From contig JBGANQ010000012.1 in assembly GCA_044222245.1 (NCBI GenBank), positions 1 through 64,000 of the forward strand: a stretch of DNA of 64,000 nt, in the 5' to 3' direction. The stretch comes from CALFML01 sp044222245 (GTDB lineage: Bacteria; Myxococcota_A; Polyangia; Palsa-1104; JAEUJZ01). The number at the start of each line of letters is the position of its first letter. Position 1 is the first letter of the stretch. The translations under genes and the position numbers were made by a program. The notes under the pieces are model-generated. The model was not told the DNA's origin. It saw only the letters and a program-made list of their open reading frames with translations, and ran no database searches. Positions 14,967 through 22,576 of the stretch are shown one piece after another.

Positions 14967-17719
14967 TAGCTCTGCGTGCCTCCAAGGATGCCGTCCAGGG
15001 ACAGGGTCGGGTGGGCCTTCTGCAGCCGCAGCAGCGCCGCCAGGCAGGCCTGCCACTCGGTGCGCGCCAGCGAGCCGGTGAACTCGCCGAGCACCGGGGC
15101 GCACAGCCGGGCGAACGCTTCGTCTTGCTCGCCCAGGTCGCGCACGATCTCGATGACGTGGCGCTTGGCGACGCTGGCCGGTAGGTGGCGGCGCGGCGCT
15201 CCCTCGTCGCGCGGCTCCATGCTGCGGCCGGGCGGCAGGCCGAACAGGATGCGCCGCAGGAAGCCGCGCAGGCTGTCGAGATCAGCGAACCGCTCGCCTT
15301 CGGCCGGCTCGCTGCTCGGCGCCGGCGCGACCGCCTTGCCGCTCGGCTTCCAGCCGGGGGGCAGCTGGCGCGGCCGGTGGCGCTCCCACAAAAGGCGCAC
15401 CGCAAACATGCGCACCTCACGATCGGGACTCTCCATCAGCCACGGCAGGCGGGTGACGCCACCCAGGCGCACGTAGTGACGGCGGATAAGCTCCAGACCG
15501 ATCTCCCGCGTGCTGCGCTTGCGGCTCTGGGTCATCGCGAACACCTGAGCGGCGTCCAGCTCCTCGACCTTGAGGGTGTGGGCCGGCTCGGCATTGGCGT
15601 CCCCGGCCTTGAGCAGCGCGTCGCTGGCGATGTTGCGCACTTCCTTGGCGTCGCTGTCGGCGAGCTCGTAGACCCGGCCTTGGTAGCCCCAGCGCCGCAG
15701 CTCGGCCCGGGTGATGGCGACGGCGAAGCGGCGCACGTCGGGGCGCGCATCGAATAGCGCCGGCCAGATACGCTCGGCGGTGTAGCTTGCCCGCTTGAGC
15801 TGGGGCTTTAGGTGCAGCGACTTGACCTCGGGCTGTTCGGCGGAGATGCCGGGGTGGTGGCAGCGCAGGTAGGTCTGCGCGAACAGCCGCACCGGCTCCG
15901 GCTCCTTGTCCGCGGTGGCGAGCGCGAACAGCCGCGCCGTGCCCGCCTCGACGTCCCCGTCCTCGGCAAAGTCCGAAGGTCCCAGGTGCTGCAGCAGGTA
16001 GCGGTGGGCGAAGTTGTGCAGCGTCTCATCGGCGCGCCGGGCCAGGGCGAGCAGCCACGGCAGGCCGAGGTCGCGCGGCCTTACCAGCTTGCTGTTCTCG
16101 ATCACCGGCAGCGCGTAGCGCCGGTACTTGGCGTGCAGCATCAGCCCCTTGAGGCGCTCGACATCCAGCCCCGGCAGCGCCGTGGCCCGCGTCAGCCACT
16201 CGCTCACCGCATCGTTTAGCTCCCCGCGCTGCAGCGCATCGACCAGCCAGTCGGCGCCGATCTCCGCCACCGGGAACTTGCCCAGCGCCTCCAGCGCCAG
16301 CTCGACCACCTCGTCCGCGTCCTCGTGACGCTTGTCGTCAAGGACCCGCTTCCAGAAGTCGACTCCGAGCTCGCTCGGTTGGTACTTGGTCTTGAGGTAC
16401 TTCTCCGCCCACTCGCTCTGCTCGCTCTGGCCGTACAGCATGTCGATGAGGAAGCTCTGCGGCAGCTCGGGGCGCTCGAAGGTGCCGAGCGCTTTCTCGG
16501 CAAAAGCGTGCGTGGCGTCGTAGCCGAGCAGGCGGCCGAGGAACGCGTACCCGAGCACCTTGGGATCGCGGGACTGCAACAGCGTCGCCGCGAAGGCCTG
16601 GGTGTCCTTGGCCCCTTCTTCCAGAAAGTGGGCCAGGCGCGCCTCGGAAAGATCGTGGCCATGGGCGCGCGCATACTCGATGGCATAGGTGCGGGCGCGC
16701 TGGCTGGGCGAGAGCAGCAGCTCGAGCACCGCCTCGTGCAGGCCGAGCGCGCGCAGCTTGCCCTGGTGAAACTCGGGGGAGCCCTGCAGGGTCTCGATCA
16801 GGAACTCGTGCGCGCTGGCAAGCGGCCGGCGGGCCAGGCGGGCCAGCCAGGTCGGGGTGACGCTGCGCAGCACCTCGGGGAAGTCGCGCCGCAGGCTGTG
16901 GATGGCGAAGAACGCCGCGGCGTCCCCTTCGCAGGTCTCCAGGAGCAGCATCAGCGGATCGGGCGACTGCTTCCACGCGTCATCAAAGAGCCGGCCCTTG
17001 AGCAGATCTTGCGGCTTCTTCTTCGAGCTGGCGTAGCTGTAGATTCCGGGCCACAGGCGCGGCGCGATCCAGGTCGCGCCAAAGCTGGTGCGCGGCTCGT
17101 AGTGGCGCAGCACCTGCACCGCCAGCTGCGGAAAAAGGAGCGGCAGCTGCGACCCCACCCGCTTGAGCGCGCGCAGCGCCCGCCGCCGCAGATAAATAAG
17201 CGTCCCCACCCCCACCTCGCGCTTGCTGCGGCGCGCCATCTCGGTATCGACCCGCCACGAGAGGGCGCCAAACAGCTCGGCGTCAAGCCGCTCCTCGGCA
17301 AGCTTGTAGATGCGCTTGAGTCCCCCCCACAGCCCGAGTCGCAGCGGCGCCTGCCGGATCACCGCCAGCAGCGTCGCCCGTCCGGAAGGGGTGCCGCGCT
17401 CATAGAGCTCGCCTAGGAGCTCTGCCAGCTGCAAGCGCGGCGGCGGCGCGAGCTCGGGCTGGGTGAGCAGCTGCTGCAGCGCCTCGCGTGAGAGCTGGCG
17501 GCGCTCTTGCTTGGTCTTATAGCGCAGCGCGCTGCGATCGATCTGGCGCTTGTACCCCTGCAGCGTGAGCGCGCCGGTGGGTACATTTCTGGGGGTCGGA
17601 TCGTCCTGGGCGACGAACGCCAGGATTGCCTCCGCCAGGTCCGGCGACTCGCTGCGGAGCAGCAGCTGGAGGTCCGAGAGGCCGATGGGTAGTGACGATG
17701 CGGGCTCACTCGCGTACAT
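14966..17719 (-). CDS. HEAT/ARM-like alpha-helical protein, first gene of SWIM operon
   Basis: This 917-aa protein is almost entirely helical, with irregular HEAT-like repeats throughout (for example RSVTPTWLARLARRPLASA and DADEVVELALEALGKF). It has no signal peptide and no catalytic motif. The C-terminal part (from about residue 640) contains repeats with a clearer HEAT rhythm (DARPDVRRFAVAITRAELRR). It is translationally coupled to the 2,304-aa WD40/HEAT gene by a TAATG overlap at 14964-14968 and is the first gene of the three-gene operon. Upstream, 17720-17952 carries no gene and should hold the operon promoter; no convincing -35/-10 pair was found there. I do not recognise a named family. 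Confidence 0.75.
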   Translation of the reverse strand: MYASEPASSLPIGLSDLQLLLRSESPDLAEAILAFVAQDDPTPRNVPTGALTLQGYKRQIDRSALRYKTKQERRQLSREALQQLLTQPELAPPPRLQLAELLGELYERGTPSGRATLLAVIRQAPLRLGLWGGLKRIYKLAEERLDAELFGALSWRVDTEMARRSKREVGVGTLIYLRRRALRALKRVGSQLPLLFPQLAVQVLRHYEPRTSFGATWIAPRLWPGIYSYASSKKKPQDLLKGRLFDDAWKQSPDPLMLLLETCEGDAAAFFAIHSLRRDFPEVLRSVTPTWLARLARRPLASAHEFLIETLQGSPEFHQGKLRALGLHEAVLELLLSPSQRARTYAIEYARAHGHDLSEARLAHFLEEGAKDTQAFAATLLQSRDPKVLGYAFLGRLLGYDATHAFAEKALGTFERPELPQSFLIDMLYGQSEQSEWAEKYLKTKYQPSELGVDFWKRVLDDKRHEDADEVVELALEALGKFPVAEIGADWLVDALQRGELNDAVSEWLTRATALPGLDVERLKGLMLHAKYRRYALPVIENSKLVRPRDLGLPWLLALARRADETLHNFAHRYLLQHLGPSDFAEDGDVEAGTARLFALATADKEPEPVRLFAQTYLRCHHPGISAEQPEVKSLHLKPQLKRASYTAERIWPALFDARPDVRRFAVAITRAELRRWGYQGRVYELADSDAKEVRNIASDALLKAGDANAEPAHTLKVEELDAAQVFAMTQSRKRSTREIGLELIRRHYVRLGGVTRLPWLMESPDREVRMFAVRLLWERHRPRQLPPGWKPSGKAVAPAPSSEPAEGERFADLDSLRGFLRRILFGLPPGRSMEPRDEGAPRRHLPASVAKRHVIEIVRDLGEQDEAFARLCAPVLGEFTGSLARTEWQACLAALLRLQKAHPTLSLDGILGGTQS

Positions 17720-17952
17720 GAAGGGGCGCCCTTTTGTGAGTGGTGCAGCGGCAACAGGCAGTTTTCGCGCAGCTGAAATCCTAACATATCCGGGCGCTTG
17801 AACGTCTAGACTTCAGATGCCTTGGGGGGGCAGCAAGACTCTCCCACCTCTAGCTGAGACTTCGGCGGTGTCATAGCCCTCGACTCGCGCGGACTCGCCT
17901 CGGCAAGAGCTAGGCGTTCGCTGCGGCTGCGCTGACCGCCGCGGACGGGGGA

Positions 17953-20190
17953 CTACTGGACCAGCTGCATGCGCGTGGGCGGGGTCTCGTCTACCTGAAG
18001 ATCGCTGAGGGTCTGGACCAGTCGCGCCTCCAGGGTCGCCTGGGCCTCGCTGCGCTCGATGAGCTGCTTCTGCACCGCGGCGCTGCGGCGCTCGTTGTCC
18101 GCGAGCTTGGCCAGCAGGTCGGCGCGCAGGGCGGCGGCGGTGGCGATCTTCTCGATGGCGTGCAGGTTGCTGCGCAGCTCGTCGGCGCGCTCGCGCAGGT
18201 CATCGAGCTGGCGGCGCAGCCGCGGCTCTTCGCCGTCGGCGTGCCCGGCCTGCTTCTGCAGCTCGCAGAGGTCGCGCAGCCGGCTCTGCAGCTCGGGCGG
18301 ATGGCTGGCCGCGGTGAGATAGGGACAGATCGATGGGCCCTTATTGCGCAGCTGCAGCACCTGGCGCTGCAGCCGCTTCTCGACCAGCGTGAGCTCGCTC
18401 TTGCGGTCGGCGATGAGCGGCTGCGGCACGAGGTAGGCCTCCGGCCCCTCTTCGGTATCCGGCGGCAGCTGGGTGACCGCGAAGCCGCCGCGGCGCCCGT
18501 GGCGGATGAAGATGCGCGCCGGCGGCTGCGCGCCGGGGCTTATCTCATAGCGGGTGGTGCGGGTCTGCTCGTCCTCGACCACCGCCTCGCCGTTATGCAG
18601 CGACAAGAGCCGCAGCGGCAGGGTGGCTTCTTCGCTGTGCACCTCGACGCTGGCTGCCGAGTCCAGGGCGTAGGGGACAAGCGCCGTCTCGCCCGCGTGC
18701 ATGCGATCGAGCGCCCCTTCGCCGACGAAGCTGCCGCGCGCAAAGACGCTCACCGGCCCGGGCTCTAGCGACAGGCCGATGTGCAGCCGGGCGGCGCGCA
18801 GCGGGGCCCGCTCGCTGCCGCGCACATGGGCATCCGGACGGAACAGATAAACGTCCTCGGTGCCGCCGCGCAGGGTCAGCATCGAGACCATGGTCGAGGC
18901 GCCGCGCGGCAGGCTCACCGGGTCGCTCACCTTGTAGTAGCTGGCCCCGGCGATATCGCTTGGCGCCGCGCCCGAGCCGGCGCTGGCCGCCACGGTATCG
19001 GCGCTGATCCCCGGTGCCGTAGACCTGGCGGGCGCCGGGCTCCCCTGCCCTTCGCCCTGCTGCAGGACGACAAACTCGACGCGGCGGTTGCGGTCGCAGC
19101 TCTGCGCAGTGGGCGGGGTGGACAGCGGCCGGTCGCTGCCATAGCTGCGCGCGAGCAGGCGATGACCGGCGATGCCACGCCGGATAAGCTGGTCGCGCAC
19201 GCTGACGGCGCGCCGCTCACCCAGCTCGCGCGCCCGGCTCTCCGGCGCGCAGGCGTGGCCCTGCAGCTCGACCTGGGTAATCTGCGGGTTGCCCTTGAGC
19301 GCCGCCGCCGTCGCGTCCAGGATCGGCAGGCTGGGCGCCTGGATTTCACTGCTGTTGTGGCGAAAGAAGATCTTGTCCAGGATCTCCAGTCGGCTCTGGC
19401 TGACCACCACCCGCCCGCGGTCGGGGCAGCCGTCGTCATCGCTGATGCCGTTAAAGGTCTCCGGCTCATCGGGACACTTGTCGTATTGATCGAGAATCCC
19501 ATCGCCGTCGCGATCGGTGCTGGCGCCCGCTAGCAGCGGGTCCGCTGTGCGGCCGCGCTCCGCCTCGACCAGGCCGGTCGCCACCGGCTGCACCAGGTGC
19601 CCGTTGCCGTCGGGCCGGGCGACAAAGTGCGGCGTCTGCAGATCCACCGCAAACGACAGCGGGGCGCCGGTGGCCAGCACCAGCTCCACGTCCTTCCACG
19701 CCTCTCCCGAGGCGTTGTTGACGATCGCCCAGGCCTGCAAGAGCCCCGCGCCGCCGCTGGCCGCCGCCTTGCCAGCCCCGTCGGTCGCCCCCTCGGGCAG
19801 CACCACGCGGTAGGACGGCTTCCATACCGGCGTCGGCGCCGCATACGAGATATCCATGCTGTGCGGCCCCTGCCCGCGCAGCAGCAGCTCGACCCGCGCC
19901 GCATCCTCATCGCCACCCGGTCGGGCCGACGGCGCCGGCAGCACCGCCGAGACCGCGCGCTGACGACCCTCACTGCGGTCGATGACGACCATGCTCTTGA
20001 GGACATCGCCCACCTCGTGCCGGCGCAGCTGCAGCGAGTAGTGATCGCTGCGCAGCTCCCCTCGGCGCTCGAAGTAGCCAACTCCGTTCTGGTAAAGCAC
20101 AACCTTGCGCAGGGCGAGCGGCGGGCCCGCGCCGCCGCAGCCCGTCCCGGCAACGCCCATCGCGATCGCACACCAGCCCCAAAGCCGCAT
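17953..20190 (-). CDS. lipoprotein: DUF4139 split by a TSP3-OmpA module
   Basis: This is a 745-aa protein with a lipoprotein signal peptide (MGVAGTGC, cysteine at about 18). An N-terminal DUF4140/DUF4139-like part (KVVLYQNGVGYFERRGEL; PVWKPSYRVVLPEG) runs to about residue 220. An insert follows: a thrombospondin type-3 calcium repeat (DRDGDGILDQYDKCPDEP) and an OmpA-type peptidoglycan-binding domain (about 260-378, with LQGHACAPESRARELGERR and NRRVEFVV). The DUF4139 part then resumes with SYYKVSDPVSLPRG and a C-terminal coiled coil (about 640-735). The protein should be outer-membrane or periplasmic and bind the wall. The second ATG (20190) is preferred over the one at 20196 because GGAGGGA lies at a better distance. 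Confidence 0.8.
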   Translation of the reverse strand: MRLWGWCAIAMGVAGTGCGGAGPPLALRKVVLYQNGVGYFERRGELRSDHYSLQLRRHEVGDVLKSMVVIDRSEGRQRAVSAVLPAPSARPGGDEDAARVELLLRGQGPHSMDISYAAPTPVWKPSYRVVLPEGATDGAGKAAASGGAGLLQAWAIVNNASGEAWKDVELVLATGAPLSFAVDLQTPHFVARPDGNGHLVQPVATGLVEAERGRTADPLLAGASTDRDGDGILDQYDKCPDEPETFNGISDDDGCPDRGRVVVSQSRLEILDKIFFRHNSSEIQAPSLPILDATAAALKGNPQITQVELQGHACAPESRARELGERRAVSVRDQLIRRGIAGHRLLARSYGSDRPLSTPPTAQSCDRNRRVEFVVLQQGEGQGSPAPARSTAPGISADTVAASAGSGAAPSDIAGASYYKVSDPVSLPRGASTMVSMLTLRGGTEDVYLFRPDAHVRGSERAPLRAARLHIGLSLEPGPVSVFARGSFVGEGALDRMHAGETALVPYALDSAASVEVHSEEATLPLRLLSLHNGEAVVEDEQTRTTRYEISPGAQPPARIFIRHGRRGGFAVTQLPPDTEEGPEAYLVPQPLIADRKSELTLVEKRLQRQVLQLRNKGPSICPYLTAASHPPELQSRLRDLCELQKQAGHADGEEPRLRRQLDDLRERADELRSNLHAIEKIATAAALRADLLAKLADNERRSAAVQKQLIERSEAQATLEARLVQTLSDLQVDETPPTRMQLVQ

Positions 20191-20243
20191 GGTCATTCCC
20201 TCCGCTGATGCACTGCTACCGCACCCCAGCGCGGGCTGGCGAG

Positions 20244-20738
20244 CTAGCCGAGCGCCGCGAGCGCCGCAGCGTAGTTTGGCTCCTGGGCGATCTCGGGAAC
20301 CAGCTCGGTGTAGATGACGCGGTTATTCTCATCGAGCACCACCACCGCGCGGGCGCACAGACCGCTCAGCGGGCCGGAGGTCATGAGCACTCCGTAGTCG
20401 CGAGCGAAGCTCGAGCGGAACGAGGACAGCGACTCGACGTTCTGCAGTCCCTCGGCGGCGCAGAAGCGCTTGTGGGCGAACGGCAGATCGGCCGAGATAT
20501 TGAGCACGGTCACCCCGGGGCGGCCGGAGGCCTGCTTGTTGAACGTGCGCACCGACGTCGCGCACACCGGCGTGTCGATGCTCGGAAAGATGTTGAGGAC
20601 CTTCTTGCCAGACACATCGCCGAGCTTCACTTCAGACAGATCGGCCTTGGCCAGCTGGAAGGAGGGAGCGGGGCTGCCGTGGGCCGGCAGCTCACCGCTG
20701 GTCTGGATGGGGTTGCCCTTCAAGGTAATAGACGCCAT
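20244..20738 (-). CDS. tpx: thiol peroxidase (atypical 2-Cys peroxiredoxin)
   Basis: This 164-aa protein has full family length. The peroxidatic cysteine is in PSIDTPVCATS (C59) and the resolving cysteine in HKRFCAAEG (C93), as in Tpx. The C-terminal half holds the SSFRSSFARDYGV and ARAVVVLDENNRV motifs. It reduces hydroperoxides with electrons from thioredoxin, in the cytoplasm or periplasm; no signal peptide is seen. The start at 20738 is chosen because AGGAG stands 7 bp before it, while the ATG two codons earlier is only 1 bp away. It lies between the DUF4139/OmpA gene and the STAS gene on the same strand, but with gaps that do not prove an operon. Confidence 0.95.
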   Translation of the reverse strand: MASITLKGNPIQTSGELPAHGSPAPSFQLAKADLSEVKLGDVSGKKVLNIFPSIDTPVCATSVRTFNKQASGRPGVTVLNISADLPFAHKRFCAAEGLQNVESLSSFRSSFARDYGVLMTSGPLSGLCARAVVVLDENNRVIYTELVPEIAQEPNYAAALAALG

Positions 20739-20867
20739 GGTCATGCTCCTGGGGGTAGAGTACAGGGTTTCCGAGCCCGTAAAATCTCGCCCATCTGCGA
20801 CGCTCTGTCGAGATCAAATGCGGCCCGAGCGGCCTGCCAGCGACTGGCTTTCGGCCTCTTACTTTTC

Positions 20868-21239
20868 TTAAGGCGTCCGCGCCGCGCTCTGCTTGCGCGG
20901 CCGCGGCCCGAGCGCGTAGGCGATGCCCGCCTGCAAGGTGCCGCGAGTGACCAGGCCGCCCAGATCCAGGCCCAGGCCCACCAGCGTCTGCGCCACCTCG
21001 GCACGGATGCCGGTGAGAACCACCTCGGCGCCGAGCAGTCGCACCGCCCGCGCGGCCCGCAGCAGCGCCCCGGCGACGTGCGAGTCGACCACCGTCAGTC
21101 CGTCGGCCGTCGCTTCCAGGGTCGCCTGCAGCAGCGACAGGACCTGGCTGCGCGCGTCGGCCAGGCTCGTCTTTTCCTTGAGCGCATCCTCCAGGGCCGC
21201 AATGCGCGCCTTCAGCGCAGCGCGTTCGTCGTTATCCAT
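20868..21239 (-). CDS. STAS-domain protein with internal deletion (PAS start fused to STAS end)
   Basis: This is a 123-aa protein. Residues 1-28 are a coiled-coil linker. Residues 29-45 look exactly like the first strand of a PAS sensor (SLLQATLEATADGL), and the next residues VVDSHVAGALLRAARAV are the middle of a STAS domain, followed by GAEVVLTGIRAEVAQTLV to the end. The remainder of the PAS domain and the first half of the STAS domain are absent. The fusion falls at Val-Val-Asp, which both domains normally contain at these points. The likely history is an in-frame deletion by short homology from a PAS-STAS protein such as the one in element 1. The start is supported by GGGGGAGG 5 bp upstream. 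Half a STAS fold is unlikely to work normally. Confidence 0.7.
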   Translation of the reverse strand: MDNDERAALKARIAALEDALKEKTSLADARSQVLSLLQATLEATADGLTVVDSHVAGALLRAARAVRLLGAEVVLTGIRAEVAQTLVGLGLDLGGLVTRGTLQAGIAYALGPRPRKQSAARTP

Positions 21240-21421
21240 CTGCCTCCCCCTGAACCGGAGCGACCGCTGAGTCGGCTCGGCGCAGTGCCGCCATCGGTCG
21301 TCGAGCTCGCGCCTTGCCCGCGGCCCGGCAAACCATGTAAGCTTGCGCCCCCCTCCTTTGTTTAAAGTAGCACCTATTCGGCACACCTTCTAGCAGGTAA
21401 CCTGCGCCCAAAGGAGTGGGC

Positions 21422-22549
21422 ATGGACAAAGTCGAGTTGCCGCCCGGCCGCAAGGTCGTGGTGGCGGAGTTCGCCGAAGATCCGGAAGCCGCAATCGAGC
21501 ATCAGGTGGCCCTTGCCGCGCTTGCACCGCCCGATCCGGCGACCCTTGGCCCGCGCGATGTGATCATCGAAGTCAAGAGCGCCTCGGTCGGCTGGGTCGA
21601 TCTGCTCATGACCAGTGGCCAGTACCAGCACATGCCGTCCCCGCCCTATACACCCGGGCTTGAGTACGCGGGCGTTGTCGCCTGGGCCGGAGCCGAGGTG
21701 CCGCCGGCGACGCTGCCCCTTGGCAGCGCGGTGTATGTAGATGGGCTGCTCGCCGGGCCGCGCTCGCTCGGCGCCTACCAGGCGTACGGCGGCTGGGCGA
21801 GCTACGCGGTGGCGCCCCTTGAGGCCGTCCGGCCGCTGCCCGCGGGCCTGTCGTTCGATGAGGGCTGCAACCTGCTTGGCAGCTACGAGACCGCCTACCA
21901 CTGCCTGGTCACCTGCGGCAAGCTGCAGCCCGGCGAGACCGTGCTCATTCACGGAGCCTCGGGCGCGACGGGCCTGGCGGCGGTGCACCTGGCCAAGCTG
22001 CTCGGCGCGACCGTCATCGCGACCGGGCGCCGACCCGAGAAGCTGGAGGTGGTGCGCGCGCAGGGGGCGGATCATGTGCTCCTCTGCCCGAGCCAGGACG
22101 GCGCCGCCGGCGGGCGCCGCTTGCGCGACGACGTCAAGGCCCTCACCGGCGGGACCGGCGTGGACGTGGTCTATGACGGGGTGGGCGGCGACATCACGGT
22201 CGAGAGCCTGCGCTGCCTGCGGTTCGGCGGCCGCCTGCTCATCGTCGGCTGGGCCGCCACTCCCAACGTCGCGCGCGGCAAGGGCCAGCGCGGCGCCCCC
22301 AACGCCAACCAGCTGCCGACCAACTTGCTCATGATGAAGGCGCTGACCGTGCAGGGCTGCCCCACCGTGCTTGCCACGCTGCACGACCCGAGCCTGCGCC
22401 CGCCGCGGCTTCAGCAGATCCTCGGCTGGGTCGCCGCGGGCAAGCTGCGCCCGTATGTCTCACAGGTGTTTCCGCTCGCTGAGTTCAAGCAGGCGATGCG
22501 GGCGAAGTGGCGCGGGGAGGTGATCGGGGGCTGCGTCCTGCGGCCCTGA
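21422..22549 (+). CDS. zinc-independent quinone oxidoreductase-like protein (MDR family)
   Basis: This 375-aa protein belongs to the medium-chain dehydrogenase/reductase superfamily, quinone oxidoreductase branch. The N-terminal GroES-like domain carries PGLEYAGVV and GGWASYAVAP. The NADPH-binding Rossmann fold carries HGASGATGLAAVHLAKLLGA and VDVVYDGVGG. The cysteine and histidine ligands of zinc alcohol dehydrogenases are not at their usual positions, so NADPH-dependent quinone or enone reduction is more likely than alcohol oxidation. The ATG at 21422 has AAGGAG 5 bp upstream. It is transcribed away from the STAS gene, and the 180-bp gap between them should hold divergent promoters. The substrate cannot be told. 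Confidence 0.9.
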   Translation: MDKVELPPGRKVVVAEFAEDPEAAIEHQVALAALAPPDPATLGPRDVIIEVKSASVGWVDLLMTSGQYQHMPSPPYTPGLEYAGVVAWAGAEVPPATLPLGSAVYVDGLLAGPRSLGAYQAYGGWASYAVAPLEAVRPLPAGLSFDEGCNLLGSYETAYHCLVTCGKLQPGETVLIHGASGATGLAAVHLAKLLGATVIATGRRPEKLEVVRAQGADHVLLCPSQDGAAGGRRLRDDVKALTGGTGVDVVYDGVGGDITVESLRCLRFGGRLLIVGWAATPNVARGKGQRGAPNANQLPTNLLMMKALTVQGCPTVLATLHDPSLRPPRLQQILGWVAAGKLRPYVSQVFPLAEFKQAMRAKWRGEVIGGCVLRP

Positions 22550-22576
22550 AGGAGTCTGGCGGCTCAGGCGCCGCGG

